NCBI GenBank assembly: GCA_023375785.1
Contig: SZWC01007291.1
Location: forward strand, 85,667-114,780
Length of the DNA stretch: 29,114 nucleotides
Direction of reading: 5' to 3'
Source: Penium margaritaceum
Taxonomy: Eukaryota; Streptophyta; Zygnematophyceae; Desmidiales; Peniaceae
In this document: positions 20,322 to 29,114 of the stretch, piece after piece
Numbering within the stretch: position 1 is the stretch's first letter
Layout: each line of letters begins with the position of its first letter
The notes under the pieces: model-generated
The model's input: only the letters and a program-made list of their open reading frames with translations
Database searches by the model: none
Told to the model about the DNA's origin: nothing
Position numbers and translations under genes: made by a program

Positions 20322-20356
20322 GATAATCCACCTGATCAGGTGGATCATCCACCGGA
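20315..20356. repeat. 42-bp near-perfect palindrome in LTR
   Basis: Two 21-bp arms, from TCCGGTGGAT at the left edge to ATCCACCGGA at the right edge, match as reverse complements at 20 of 21 positions and meet at TGATCA. Each arm also contains a 15-bp palindrome of its own (GGTGGAT-N-ATCCACC; 20318-20332 and 20339-20353). The window begins within the right arm of the other LTR copy. Confidence 0.8.
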
Positions 20357-20945
20357 TCCAGTAGTGCAGGTTGTTACTGAGGGACTTGGCCAAAATCATG
20401 GCTCGGCGTCCGAAACTCAGTGTTACGTTTTGTTACTCGGGGACAGTCAAAATTCTGACTACAGGTCCGCGGACAGGTTTCGAACCTCGTCACACGCCAT
20501 CACCAAACCCGACCCCAAAGTGGGTAGGGTGCGTGGAAACAGTGCAGGAGACTCCTACACCACGTGCAAGAGGACCTGCGCCTTGGAAAAGGCGCTTCGC
20601 ATGTGAAGGAAGGCGCCACGGCGTGTGCGCACCATGGAAGCGTTAGGCGTTTCTGTGGTGAGTGATACATGCGCTTCGGCAAGCATAACTTGGGCTACGC
20701 TAGGCCGAATTGCGCGCGGTTTGGTGCATTGGAAAGCTCATGACTATCATGTTTATGTTCAAAAACTAACGCAAAACGACGTTATTCCCTTCGCAAAACT
20801 GACTGTCTCTAAATTCCTGCTCACGTAGTGTGAGACAACCAGAAAGCTCACGCTCAGTCTCAGATTCGCCCAAAACAGTAGACGTGAACCACTAGAGACG
20901 ATCAGACAAACGTCGGGACCACACCACACGGATTCCATCCTGACA
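20322..20945 (+). repeat. 3' LTR, right part, after the LINE
   Basis: From 20338 this matches 1-626 (about 93% by eye) and ends at the same CTGACA. An 18-bp gap near 20742 relative to the 5' LTR removes the TATAAAT box. The sequence after 20945 (GGAAGGGAGG) is unrelated to the element interior, so 20945/20946 is the outer edge of the copia insertion. The expected copia target duplication cannot be tested because the 5' LTR start is outside the window. Confidence 0.8.
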
Positions 20946-21190
20946 GGAAGGGAGGAGGGAGGAGGGATTCATGCCACGCAAGCCATGCACGCCATGCACA
21001 CCACGCACTCCACATACACCACACACACTACGCATGCCATGCGTGTCACGTGCCGAATGTGCCGCGTACTACAAGCATACCACGCACGTGATGCCCGAAA
21101 TGTTTGCTTCACACACCCTGCATACCACGTACATTGCGCACGCCACAGATGCCACGCATGCCACTCTTGCCATGCATGCCATGTAGGTAG
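20946..21190. repeat. Low-complexity tract: GGA repeats then CATGCC-like minisatellite
   Basis: A GGAGG-rich start (20946-20967) is followed by about 220 bp built from degenerate CATGCCACGC / ACCACGCAC / CACATACACC units. Units vary in length and sequence, so it is a decayed simple repeat, not an array with fixed spacers. Open frames inside it (His/Thr/Ala/Cys-rich) follow from the repeat. Confidence 0.7.
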
Positions 21191-21513
21191 CACAAGTCAC
21201 ATACATGGAGGTGAGTTGGATATGCCACGTGCGCTGAGTAGCAAAGTGCAGTGGGAAGTTGCACGATATGCAAGAGGGTGGAAAGGGTGTTACATGTGCT
21301 TGGGAGGGAGGGGAGAACGAGCTGGAGAGGGAGGAGGACAAGGGTTCAAGTTCCAACATTGAACGGTGGCTGGAGAGGACACAGGTTGCACGTGTTGACT
21401 TTGTTGACTCGCTTTACTATCGTGGAAGAGAGTGGAGAGTGCAACACATGGTTAGGTGATGTTCACAAGAAGAGGGAGAGCCGAACATAGTAGCGGAGCA
21501 AAGATCATCAAAA

Positions 21514-21530
21514 TTTGATACCATGTAGAA
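21514..21530 (-). other. Possible LTR end/primer-binding site of another copia, minus strand
   Basis: On the minus strand the sequence reads TTCTACA followed by TGGTATCAAA, which resembles the common plant copia junction (LTR end ...CA followed by TGGTATCAGAGC, complementary to the 3' end of initiator tRNA-Met). Only the first 8 bases of the site match, and no LTR partner or polypurine tract was found. It could be chance or a decayed LTR fragment. Confidence 0.3.
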
Positions 21531-21576
21531 CATCAAGACTACAAGAGGAACAAAAGATGAAGTGGTTGATCAACAA

Positions 21577-22073
21577 ATACAAACACAAGCTTCTAACATG
21601 TCATCATAGTGTAGAACATCATACGGATTAGAGATTTTGTGATTCATCTCACTCTCCACCCAGGAAATCCTTTAGTTTGTCTATTGGTGCATGGATTGTA
21701 CAACGATATGGAAAATTTTACAGCCTAGATAAGCTGATGAAGTATATGTCCTTGGCTAGCCTAGAACAGCCCACTCAAGGGAAATGGTTATGGCATAATC
21801 ATACAACTAGTTACAACAACTAGANATACAAACACAAGCTTCTAACATGTCATCATAGTGTAGAACATCATACGGATTAGAGATTTTGTGATTCATCTCA
21901 CTCTCCACCCAGGAAATCCTTTAGTTTGTCTATTGGTGCATGGATTGTACAACGATATGGAAAATTTTACAGCCTAGATAAGCTGATGAAGTATATGTCC
22001 TTGGCTAGCCTAGAACAGCCCACTCAAGGGAAATGGTTATGGCATAATCATACAACTAGTTACAACAACTAGA
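21577..22073. repeat. Identical 248-bp direct repeat around an N (21825)
   Basis: 21577-21824 and 21826-22073 look identical by eye, with one N between. As at the other N junctions, the left contig's end equals the right contig's start. Most likely an unmerged assembly overlap, not a biological duplication. Confidence 0.88.
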
Positions 22074-23134
22074 ATAGTTTTCTGCTTTAGAAAACAGTTG
22101 GGAATGACATTTCAATCATTGAATATTCCAAGAACAAGTGACTCAAGCATTGAAACTTAGAGAGTGTGATACCATGCTCGTTAGATCAAAGAAGTGTGCC
22201 TCTTATGTACATTGAACAACACATGACATTTCATTCTTGTGTTTTTCTACTTTGTCATTCATGACTTCTCACACAACATGGCATGAATAAACCAGGTCTC
22301 TAATGCATCATCCTTTCATACATGACGTCACCCTCAACTTACACGTCTTTTCCTACATATTGATTGGCCAGTCACATGCATGGTTAAAGGTGCCGTGTCC
22401 TTCTTTTCAGGCTTGTCTCAAGATAAGGCTCCTCCACCAAAAAAGGATAAACGTAGTCAAACAAAGTGTGTAAAACATCCACCAAATAGTAAGAGAATAA
22501 TATTCCATGCCGATAGATCCTAAAATACATGGATCGAGGAATATGGTGTTTTTTGCGTGTGACCATCCAGAATATTCCTGTGAAAAATTCACAATGGTTG
22601 ATTGGGAGAGTGAATTTGCATGTGTTGATACGAGTTTTGATCAGAAATAGAACTGCAGATTACCATGGAACATCAAATTCTGTCCACGCAAGGAGCTTGG
22701 AAATGTGAAGACCACTCAATTCACATGAGGCCACAAATGTGAGCTTCGTGAATGTCGGATATCCACGCCTAAGGGCCACATGGGTGTTATGGTGAACTTG
22801 GGAGCTATTCTTGTAAAAGTCCACACTAGTAGAGTAGGTAAGGAGTTGTGAAAAGGTGGCATACGTACTCTTGGATGAGACAGGTGAGATGAAATGAGCA
22901 AATTTCATGGGTAGAATGGAGAATTCTAGGGACTTCTTTCTAGTGTAACTTGTAAAGGTAAGCCTTATCCTCTTCAACACTGTGATGCATGCTCATTTTC
23001 CACCATGGCTTATGGTACCTTGATATGCCCAATGTGGTATAGTTGAAAATGAGGGATCCAAGGACCATGGCATAAATGAAATAGGAAAGTTATAATCCCT
23101 TGAAGAAATGTTTTTTATACCTGGAGCATGAAAT
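22074..23134. other. AT-rich DNA, no gene recognised
   Basis: About 1.06 kb with frequent stops in all frames. A 106-codon minus-strand frame (22660-22980) reads as varied protein-like text but shows no motif I know, and nothing adjacent extends it. Confidence 0.5.
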
Positions 23135-23621
23135 GTGGCATGGGCCCATGTCCTCTCACTCATCAACATGTACGCAGTAGTTTTTAGTAAAAGGCAGGAT
23201 AAAGTGTCACTTGTAATCCAATTTGAGGAAGATTATGACCAGACGATACTCTTTGCATGTGTATCTGTACCACGGGATAACAAGGGCAATTTGGCATGGC
23301 CTTTAGAGAAGCTAGCCAGGACTTACCCAACGATGTTGCAAAAGGATTTTTTTTCTTATCATGAGCTGGGATGCAAGGTTGGTAGCTATGATTAGAAGGA
23401 AGCTTCCTGCTATGTGGCACAATGTATTTGTGCAAACTCATTCTGTTTGTTTAAAAATGAATGATGTTAAGGTTTCTGGAGATGTATTCAAGAAGTTCGG
23501 CCACACGTATACACCAAAGGCGTTTGACTGATTGCTATATGATTTTTTGTCCAAAGGTGAATGTTCCATCAGTAACCAATTGATTTCTGATGGTGGGACA
23601 CGTATATCAAAGGAGAATTAA
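23135..23621 (+). pseudogene. Unrecognised coding-like relic
   Basis: An 86-codon frame (23135-23395, including SLVIQFEEDYDQTILFACVS and WPLEKLARTYP) is followed without a gap by another frame from 23388 (MIRRKLPAMWHNVFVQTHSV, VFKKFGHTYTPKAFD), which has TGA at 23529 and TAA at 23619. The balanced composition and the smooth hand-over at a single shift suggest one protein broken by a frameshift and a stop. I do not recognise the family. No promoter, intron signal or mobile-element end was found next to it. Chance remains possible at this length. Confidence 0.28.
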
Positions 23622-23835
23622 TGTGACTCAAGGTTGTGCTGTGTTTGAACACTTGGTTGACACAAAACTTTAAACAAAGTGGATTCCTTGAATCTATGCA
23701 TCATTGCATTGCAGAAGTGTGCATTACTGCAAACTTCTGTAGACGTTTGAACAATACAAATTTCCCAATTGACAACCCTTGCCATATGTGTGATTCCTGC
23801 TACACCAAACCGTGGACTACAAGCCTTAAAATATT

Positions 23836-24184
23836 GATGATATGGAGTGGTTGACTAGTCTGATCACCTGCCCCAGACATTTCTACAGATGTGCTGTGAA
23901 TGTCAAGGCTAAGGCATCCTATTACACAAAAAGGAAGGATTGTTTCCATACCCTACATCCATGCATGAGCCATTTTTTGGGCAATGGAATTAATGTACAA
24001 ACATGAATATGAACGTACACCTTGTAGACGTGGATGACATGGTAGCACAAGTCAAGGGGCCATTTGCCGGTGAACAGGCAAGAGCTATACTACACACAAT
24101 GAGGCTCAACTTATGAAAGGCCCAAGTGTTCGTATGGAAAACCGCAGTCAAAGAGATTGCACCATGGTGCAAATTTGGAGCGTA
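23836..24184 (+). pseudogene. Unrecognised coding-like relic, second segment
   Basis: A frame from 23836 (DDMEWLTSLITCPRHFYRC, then KAKASYYTKRKDCFHTLHPC) ends at TGA 24004-24006. An overlapping frame from ATG 24003 continues (MNMNVHLVDVDDMVAQVKGP), passes TGA 24114 and ends at TAA 24182. The Cys/His spacing is suggestive but matches no motif I can name. It may be a continuation of the relic at 23135-23621, with several frameshifts between. Confidence 0.22.
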
Positions 24185-26319
24185 ATGCCATCTAATGCCA
24201 CTTTGGTCGGAATGGCCACAATTCGTAGGGACCAGAGGACAAACATGCATTATCTCTTGAACAATCTGTAAATCAATGTGTGACAGGATTTACAACGGGT
24301 TCAATCCAAATGCGTGAACTGAGAGCTGGAAAAATCACAACAGCAGAGTCATTACATGGCAATAAATGGAGCAAGAGAGTCAAGAAATGGAAGATATTGA
24401 TCTGGTATCCGAGCAAGTAACTGATACTCCTGGTATGTATGGATGGAACAAAATCAAGGACTGGTAATAACCAAGAAGATAATGAATCTTCTGACATCAA
24501 TGCTCATGAGAATGAGAGACAAACAATGAATGTGTTAGGAGGAGGTACGATACAGTAATAAATAGGATCCATGTGAGTTGGATGCCTCCCCCTCTAATTA
24601 CAAGTCATTGGAGGAAGATGAGGAGCATAGTTGAAATCATACATAATAGGCTGACTAAATTGGAGGAACCAGATGGCTTTTTGTGACTCAAAAAGAAGTT
24701 TGTAGATTGATTCATGTTATTCAATTTGTTCTTTTCCATTCAGTTTATGACCAGGGTTATTGTGTTTTACTTCTTTGATTTTTTTATTATCAAAACTCTC
24801 TTGATGTAAACACCAAGTTAAGGGGAATAATTCAGAGAATGGCATGAAATGGCATGGAGTACATGCGTCAAATCACACGTGGCTCCAAAGGAGAAGCAGT
24901 GGTAGATGACATCTCTGAAGGATTTTGGAATTTGTGTGGAGGATAGGAAATGTTGGTTAGAGGTAGGTGAAGTTCTAAGAGNTCTACAAAAATCCTATTG
25001 GGAAATGCTTTAATGTGGTGGAATGAACTTTAGTGATACCACACATTACTTAAGTTGGACCTCTGTGGTATAAGTTAAATAGCTAATTGGTAAAAAAGAG
25101 AAAAACATTAATGGCTCTCAAGATATCGGCTGCCATACTAAGCTATGCACAGATGAATCTACTGGATGTAATGTGAACATGTTTGTAATAAAATGTCAAC
25201 CATTCCCATTTGGATGCACTCGTGTTTTTTTAATGATTAAAAAGGGTCAAGTGATCTGAAAATGAAGAATTAAGTATTGTAAATGTTTGGTTCTCACTTG
25301 ACAAACATAATGATCATTGATAGAATAGATTTTAGGTTCCATCTAAAAAAAAGGCCATATGGAATCCATGCTCTTGCCACACCACATGAATGTAGAAATT
25401 CCAAACATTCCATTGGCTCCAATGTTAAGAATTTCTGACGTGTTATCCAACACATTATCTCATGCTACAAAGGGTTAATGAGCACTAAGAGAGAAGTATA
25501 GTGTATTGTCAACCAAGCCTTGTCATCCTTAATGGTAGTCAATGTCCATAGAGGGGCCATTGCTAGGCCACAAAAATGTATTGTCAAACTACATGATTTT
25601 GTCTTCAAAACATGCACACAAGCTACAAGAGAGAGAGAAGCATGCTGCTTAAGGGACCACCATATATGTTGAGTCTTGTCTTTAATGTGGTCGTGGTGAG
25701 GATACCTTTCATGTAATTGTTTTTGGCGTAAAATTTTTTTAGACAAAAAATACATGGATAACATTCATATGCATTCTTTCCATTTTCATGCAATAAGTCA
25801 AGCCTCCACTATATCATAATGTGTGCCAACATTTAGCCAGTTATCATGAAAAAGAGAGTGGTAATACATACATGAAAAATACATGCACGTAAAAAAAAAA
25901 AAGGGTGCAAAACCTCTTACATCGGTCAATGAGATTGTGCATATGAGCCTGTTGTCACTTCCTTGAACATATCTGCGGGCTCATCTCAACCATGGTTGCA
26001 AACAAGGACGGTATATAAAAGTGGGTAAGGATTGTGTCGACACTCATTACCCAAAACATGACAGATGGTTTGAGAAGATGAGTGGAATGATTCTCTTGGC
26101 ATTCATACATAATGTTAAACCATTGTTCCTGTGCCTTTTGTATGGTCATGTTGTGTGGCAGTTGGCTCATGAAACCACATGACCCCACGTCACACACAAG
26201 GAGCTGCCCATAAACCAAAAAATTGAGGCAATGGAAAATCACACTATTTCATGTGTACGGCAAAGAAATGTGTGCACGATTCCTTCTCCATTCTTGTCTG
26301 ACCCTGCTTCTTTTTTCTT
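24185..26319. other. AT-rich DNA, no gene recognised; N at 24982
   Basis: Stops are frequent in all frames. The N at 24982 differs from the other four: I see no repeat between its two flanks. An A13-type run lies near 25891-25903. A 99-codon minus frame (25465-25764) and a 95-codon minus frame (25955-26242) have no recognisable motif; the latter lies downstream of the minus-strand copia relic and might be its decayed continuation, but I could not align it. Confidence 0.5.
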
Positions 26320-26745
26320 CTCCTTTGCAAAGTTGCTGTAGGTTTGATGTTCACAAGATAGGCAGCCGTATGTGTTTGTGTACCTTCGAACCTAGTAGGC
26401 AGCTTGGCATCAAAGATAATGCATCTTGTCATGCCGAGGAGGGCTTGGTTCATCCTCTCTGCTACACCATTGCTTTAAGGTGATTAGGGGGTAGTTTCCT
26501 ATTGCTCAATGTCTTACATCTTGACCCACTCCTTACAGAATTCACAATCTTTACTGAAGACGGCTTGGTTCATCCTCTACTGCTTCTACACTTCATGGAT
26601 GCCTTCACCTTCTTACCACTCTGTCACTCGACCACAGCAATAAAGGCTTGCACATTTCCCTTCACCTCATTTTTCTTTTTTGAGAAAGTATATCCAGACC
26701 TTGAGGCTATTGTCATTGATGCGGGTGAAAATTTATCTGCCCATG
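26320..26745 (-). pseudogene. pol: Decayed copia integrase fragment
   Basis: Read on the minus strand from about 26745 down, the text matches the copia integrase core through several frame changes: FTRINDNSLKVWIYFLKK (expected FIDDYSRKVWVYFLKK), then KNEVKGNVQAFIAVVE and SGKKVKA, then SKDCEFCKEWVKM (expected FEEFCKEWGIK), then SNGVAERMNQALLGMTRC and DAKLPTRFEGTQTHTAAYLV. The third catalytic Glu (VAER) is kept; the RSDNGGE block is lost. It differs clearly in sequence and base composition from the copia element at the left of the window, so it belongs to another, older family. No RT or LTR of this element was found. Confidence 0.75.
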
Positions 26746-26905
26746 TTGACTTTGACTTGGCGACATTGGGCCTAAAGTCAAAGTCACCAAGTCGTCCACG
26801 CCGACTTGGAGTCTTGAACGAATTTTTAAGTGAAAAATCCCGGGTTCTAGGATGGACCAGAAGGGGGTGAAGAAACGATGTTTTTTTTCTGGGAACCCTC
26901 CCTCC

Positions 26906-26962
26906 CCCGCCAGTCTCGCTCAACACTGAGCCAAAAACAGGCATCGGTGTTGTGCTGGCGGG
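26906..26962. other. Imperfect long hairpin
   Basis: CCCGCCAG (26906-26913) pairs with CTGGCGGG (26955-26962). Inside it, CAACACTGA (26921-26929) pairs with TCGGTGTTG (26944-26952) with one mismatch. It lies in a locally GC-rich patch (about 26745-26970) that does not fit the surrounding AT-rich DNA and might be a small inserted element. Confidence 0.35.
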
Positions 26963-27431
26963 CGGATTTTTGACCCTTTGACACATTCCATATAGGCAGC
27001 ATCCATGCTAGCACAAGGCATGGATGAGGACCACTGTATGCCTTGCCTTAGGCCGCTATAGTAAATCACATGAAGAATGGACCAACAAAGAATAAATTTT
27101 GACTCGGACAAGAATAATCCTCCAATGAGGGCCATTGAAGCACCTCATTCAAAAGACACACAATGAGGTGTGAGAATTATCCACTGCGGTATGTCCAGGT
27201 TCTCCCCTCCCCCCTCCACCCCCCTCCCTTTGTGGCTTAGGCTAATGTAGTGTTGGAATTCCCGACCCACTCCATTTTTGCCTCTTGGTTGACGTTTTGT
27301 CCTGGGGCTCCTCAAAGGAGCCTCAGGTAGCCAAGATGTTGTGTGAGGTGAGAGCCTCCGTCATTGAAGCAGTCATGCCTTGTTCCTCTCAGGATCTATC
27401 ATCCCCAAGACCTCTGTAGGGTGAACTGCTT
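26963..27431. other. Spacer, no gene recognised
   Basis: Includes a C-rich tract (CTCCCCTCCCCCCTCCACCC-like, about 27200-27230). The sequence just before the BED finger (CTAATTACTTTAG then GCC at 27458) resembles a plant intron branch point and 3' splice site, so an intron may end near 27457; this is speculative. Confidence 0.35.
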
Positions 27432-29075
27432 GTGAAGGTGCTATCTAATTACTTTAGGCCATGCCCAACTGCTGGTGGTTACCCTGGATTCCAGTGTGGA
27501 GCCTGTGGTACCTCCTACTCTGGAGGGAGTGGCCACATGCGTAGCCACTATGGAGTGCCTAACGTCATAAAGTGCAAGGTGGTCCCTGCTGCTGCTCGGG
27601 CTCTGATGGGCCTGCTGCCACTTCCCAATCTGCCCGAAGGGTTTATTCCTACAGACCCGGCACAATACCGAGGTGAGGGACCATCGTGGGACACCAAAGA
27701 TAAGCTTGTGAATTGGGCTGGGACGGTTGCTGAGCGTGAGAGTGTGAAGGCTCGTGCTGCAGCTGGNGCCATGCCCAACTGCTGGTGGTTACCCTGGATT
27801 CCAGTGTGGAGCCTGTGGTACCTCCTACTCTGGAGGGAGTGGCCACATGCGTAGCCACTATGGAGTGCCTAACGTCATAAAGTGCAAGGTGGTCCCTGCT
27901 GCTGCTCGGGCTCTGATGGGCCTGCTGCCACTTCCCAATCTGCCCGAAGGGTTTATTCCTACAGACCCGGCACAATACCGAGGTGAGGGACCATCGTGGG
28001 ACACCAAAGATAAGCTTGTGAATTGGGCTGGGACGGTTGCTGAGCGTGAGAGTGTGAAGGCTCGTGCTGCAGCTGGACTGGTGGAGAGTGAATAGGAGGA
28101 GGATGGGAGGCTGCGGACGGGAGGCTGCGGGGGATGATGCTGTTTTTGGAGTGAGAACTCCACCTGCTATTGCTTTTCATTTAAGTGGGCCGGTGGTTTC
28201 TGCATTGAGCAACGCGCGCAAAACCAGCATGAAACACCACCTTGACAACAAGGCCAATGCAGAATGCTAGAATACTGTGGTGAAGGTGATGGCCCAGGCA
28301 GCCCTCCCCACTTCTTTCTGCCGAGAGGGGGTAGTCTTGGTACATGTTGAGAGTGCAAGACGCACCAACGCCAACTTCAGGCAACCATCCCGGGACACCA
28401 TGGTTTCAACTATTCTGCCAGCCCTGGAAAAGGAGACTGGTGAGCTAGAGGCACCTACAGGCTGGTTGGGAGATCTATGGGGTGTTTTTGGGGGTTGATG
28501 AATGGTCAGATATACAGATACGGCAGATTTACCTTTTCCATGGCCAGAAATGTTGAGGAAATCTGACACCTTTTCTCACGTGATGCCACAGGTCTTGTCC
28601 GTGATGCTAATCACATTGCAACTGTGATTGACCAGGCTATTCAACCTGTCGGTGCAGAAAATGTGGTGATGGTGATCACGGACAACGCATCGACAAACAA
28701 GAAAGCGTACAAGGCCCTACGTGATAAGTATCCCTCTATCTTTTTCTGTAGCTGCGTGGCACACAACATTGTCCTTGTCCTCAAGACCATGTTAAGACTG
28801 AGTGGGAGGAGGTTCTTGTTGGGAAGGTGGAGAAAATTGTTTTATTAATCCAGAACAAAGAGAATCTGAGGTCTTTGATGAAGAAGGAGAATGGCGGAAG
28901 AATTGTGCTGCCATCCTGTGCAACTAGCTTTGCCTCTGTGCACCGTATGTTTCGTTGGGTGTTGGAGATGAGGGAGAAATTCGAGAACATGGTGGGCTTA
29001 GAGACATGGAAGGAGGTTGACGGAGCAAGGAAAGCAGGTTTTTGCATGAAGTCCGCATGCTTGTGCACTATGTAG
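27432..29075 (+). pseudogene. hAT-type transposase relic (BED finger + DUF659)
   Basis: The N-terminal BED-like zinc finger is FQCGACGTSYSGGSGHMRSH followed by YGVPNVIKC (Cys-x2-Cys...His-x3-His, then the GVP...KC ending usual in plant hAT proteins). After the N-linked duplication a frameshift leads to ALPTSFCREG and PSRDTMVSTILPALEKE (about 28150-28500), then DEWSDIQIRQIYLFHG (28497-28544) in another frame. Next is the DUF659 signature ENVVMVITDNASTNKKAYKA with DKYPSIFFCSCVAHNIVLVL (28660-28790), then after a shift near 28795 the segment VEKIVLLIQNKENLRSLM and SFASVHRMF (28827-29075). TDNAS and CVAHN match hAT catalytic-core surroundings. At least four frame breaks make it non-functional. 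The window ends before the C-terminal dimerisation region; terminal inverted repeats were not identified. Confidence 0.8.
27458..28076. repeat. Identical 309-bp direct repeat around an N (27767)
   Basis: 27458-27766 and 27768-28076 look identical by eye and both encode the BED finger. A single N separates them, with the left end equal to the right start. The duplicated zinc finger is therefore most likely an assembly artefact. Confidence 0.88.
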
Positions 29076-29114
29076 TGTTTTTTCTGCAGGTGAATTCCTT
29101 CATGCACTTGATGA

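Noticed and set aside
20967..21190. CRISPR-like or true tandem array
   Set aside because: Units vary in length and sequence with no constant repeat and no unique spacers. It is a degenerate simple repeat in eukaryotic DNA.
27432..27854. 140-codon frame with two finger copies
   Set aside because: It is read through the N at 27767 and exists only because of the junction.

Overview
Eukaryotic, repeat-dominated nuclear DNA. No host gene, rRNA or functional tRNA gene is recognisable. Everything I can name is a decayed transposable element: a Ty1/copia LTR retrotransposon, an APE-type LINE inserted into its 3' LTR, a second very degraded copia remnant on the minus strand, and a hAT-type (BED finger / DUF659) transposase relic. 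This combination suits a streptophyte (green alga or land plant). A charophyte such as Chara is a guess from general style, not something the sequence proves.

Layout. 1-10831 reads as three near-identical copia segments separated by single Ns at 3920 and 9332. At each N, the end of the left contig equals the start of the right contig: 163-3919 matches 3921-7677, and 7628-9331 matches 9333-11036, both without indels. The same suffix-prefix pattern flanks the Ns at 21825 (248 bp) and 27767 (309 bp). The simplest reading is that overlapping contig ends were never merged, so the locus holds ONE copia element. Its 5' LTR ends at 626, the gag-pol region follows, and its 3' LTR (starting at 10512) is split by a LINE at 10832-20305 flanked by a 16-bp target-site duplication. 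The LTR resumes at 20322 and ends in TGACA at 20945. Removing the overlaps would shorten the window to about 23.1 kb.

The copia element has an unusual primer-binding site. It is complementary to the anticodon arm of initiator tRNA-Met, as in Drosophila copia, rather than to the tRNA 3' end as in most land-plant copia elements. It is dead: gag and pol carry shared frameshifts and stops, a lost zinc knuckle, an altered protease active site, a Cys-to-Tyr change in the integrase zinc finger, and YVDN in place of the YVDD reverse-transcriptase motif.

The LINE (about 9.5 kb) has a 1.7-kb C-rich 5' region, a broken proline-rich ORF1 with a Cys/His-rich end, a long inter-ORF spacer, and a broken ORF2 (APE endonuclease, RT with YADD, C-terminal CCHC). 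It ends in a 3' tail with a tRNA T-arm-like hairpin, a second hairpin and an A-rich tract.

21.2-27.4 kb is AT-rich DNA with a CATGCC-like low-complexity tract at its left edge, fragments of unrecognised coding-like sequence near 23.1-24.2 kb, and a minus-strand copia integrase relic at about 26.3-26.75 kb. 27.4-29.1 kb carries the hAT transposase relic. I found no new functional system. The points most worth checking are the half-tRNA priming site, the nested LINE and what it says about the assembly, the LTR palindrome, and the structured LINE tail.
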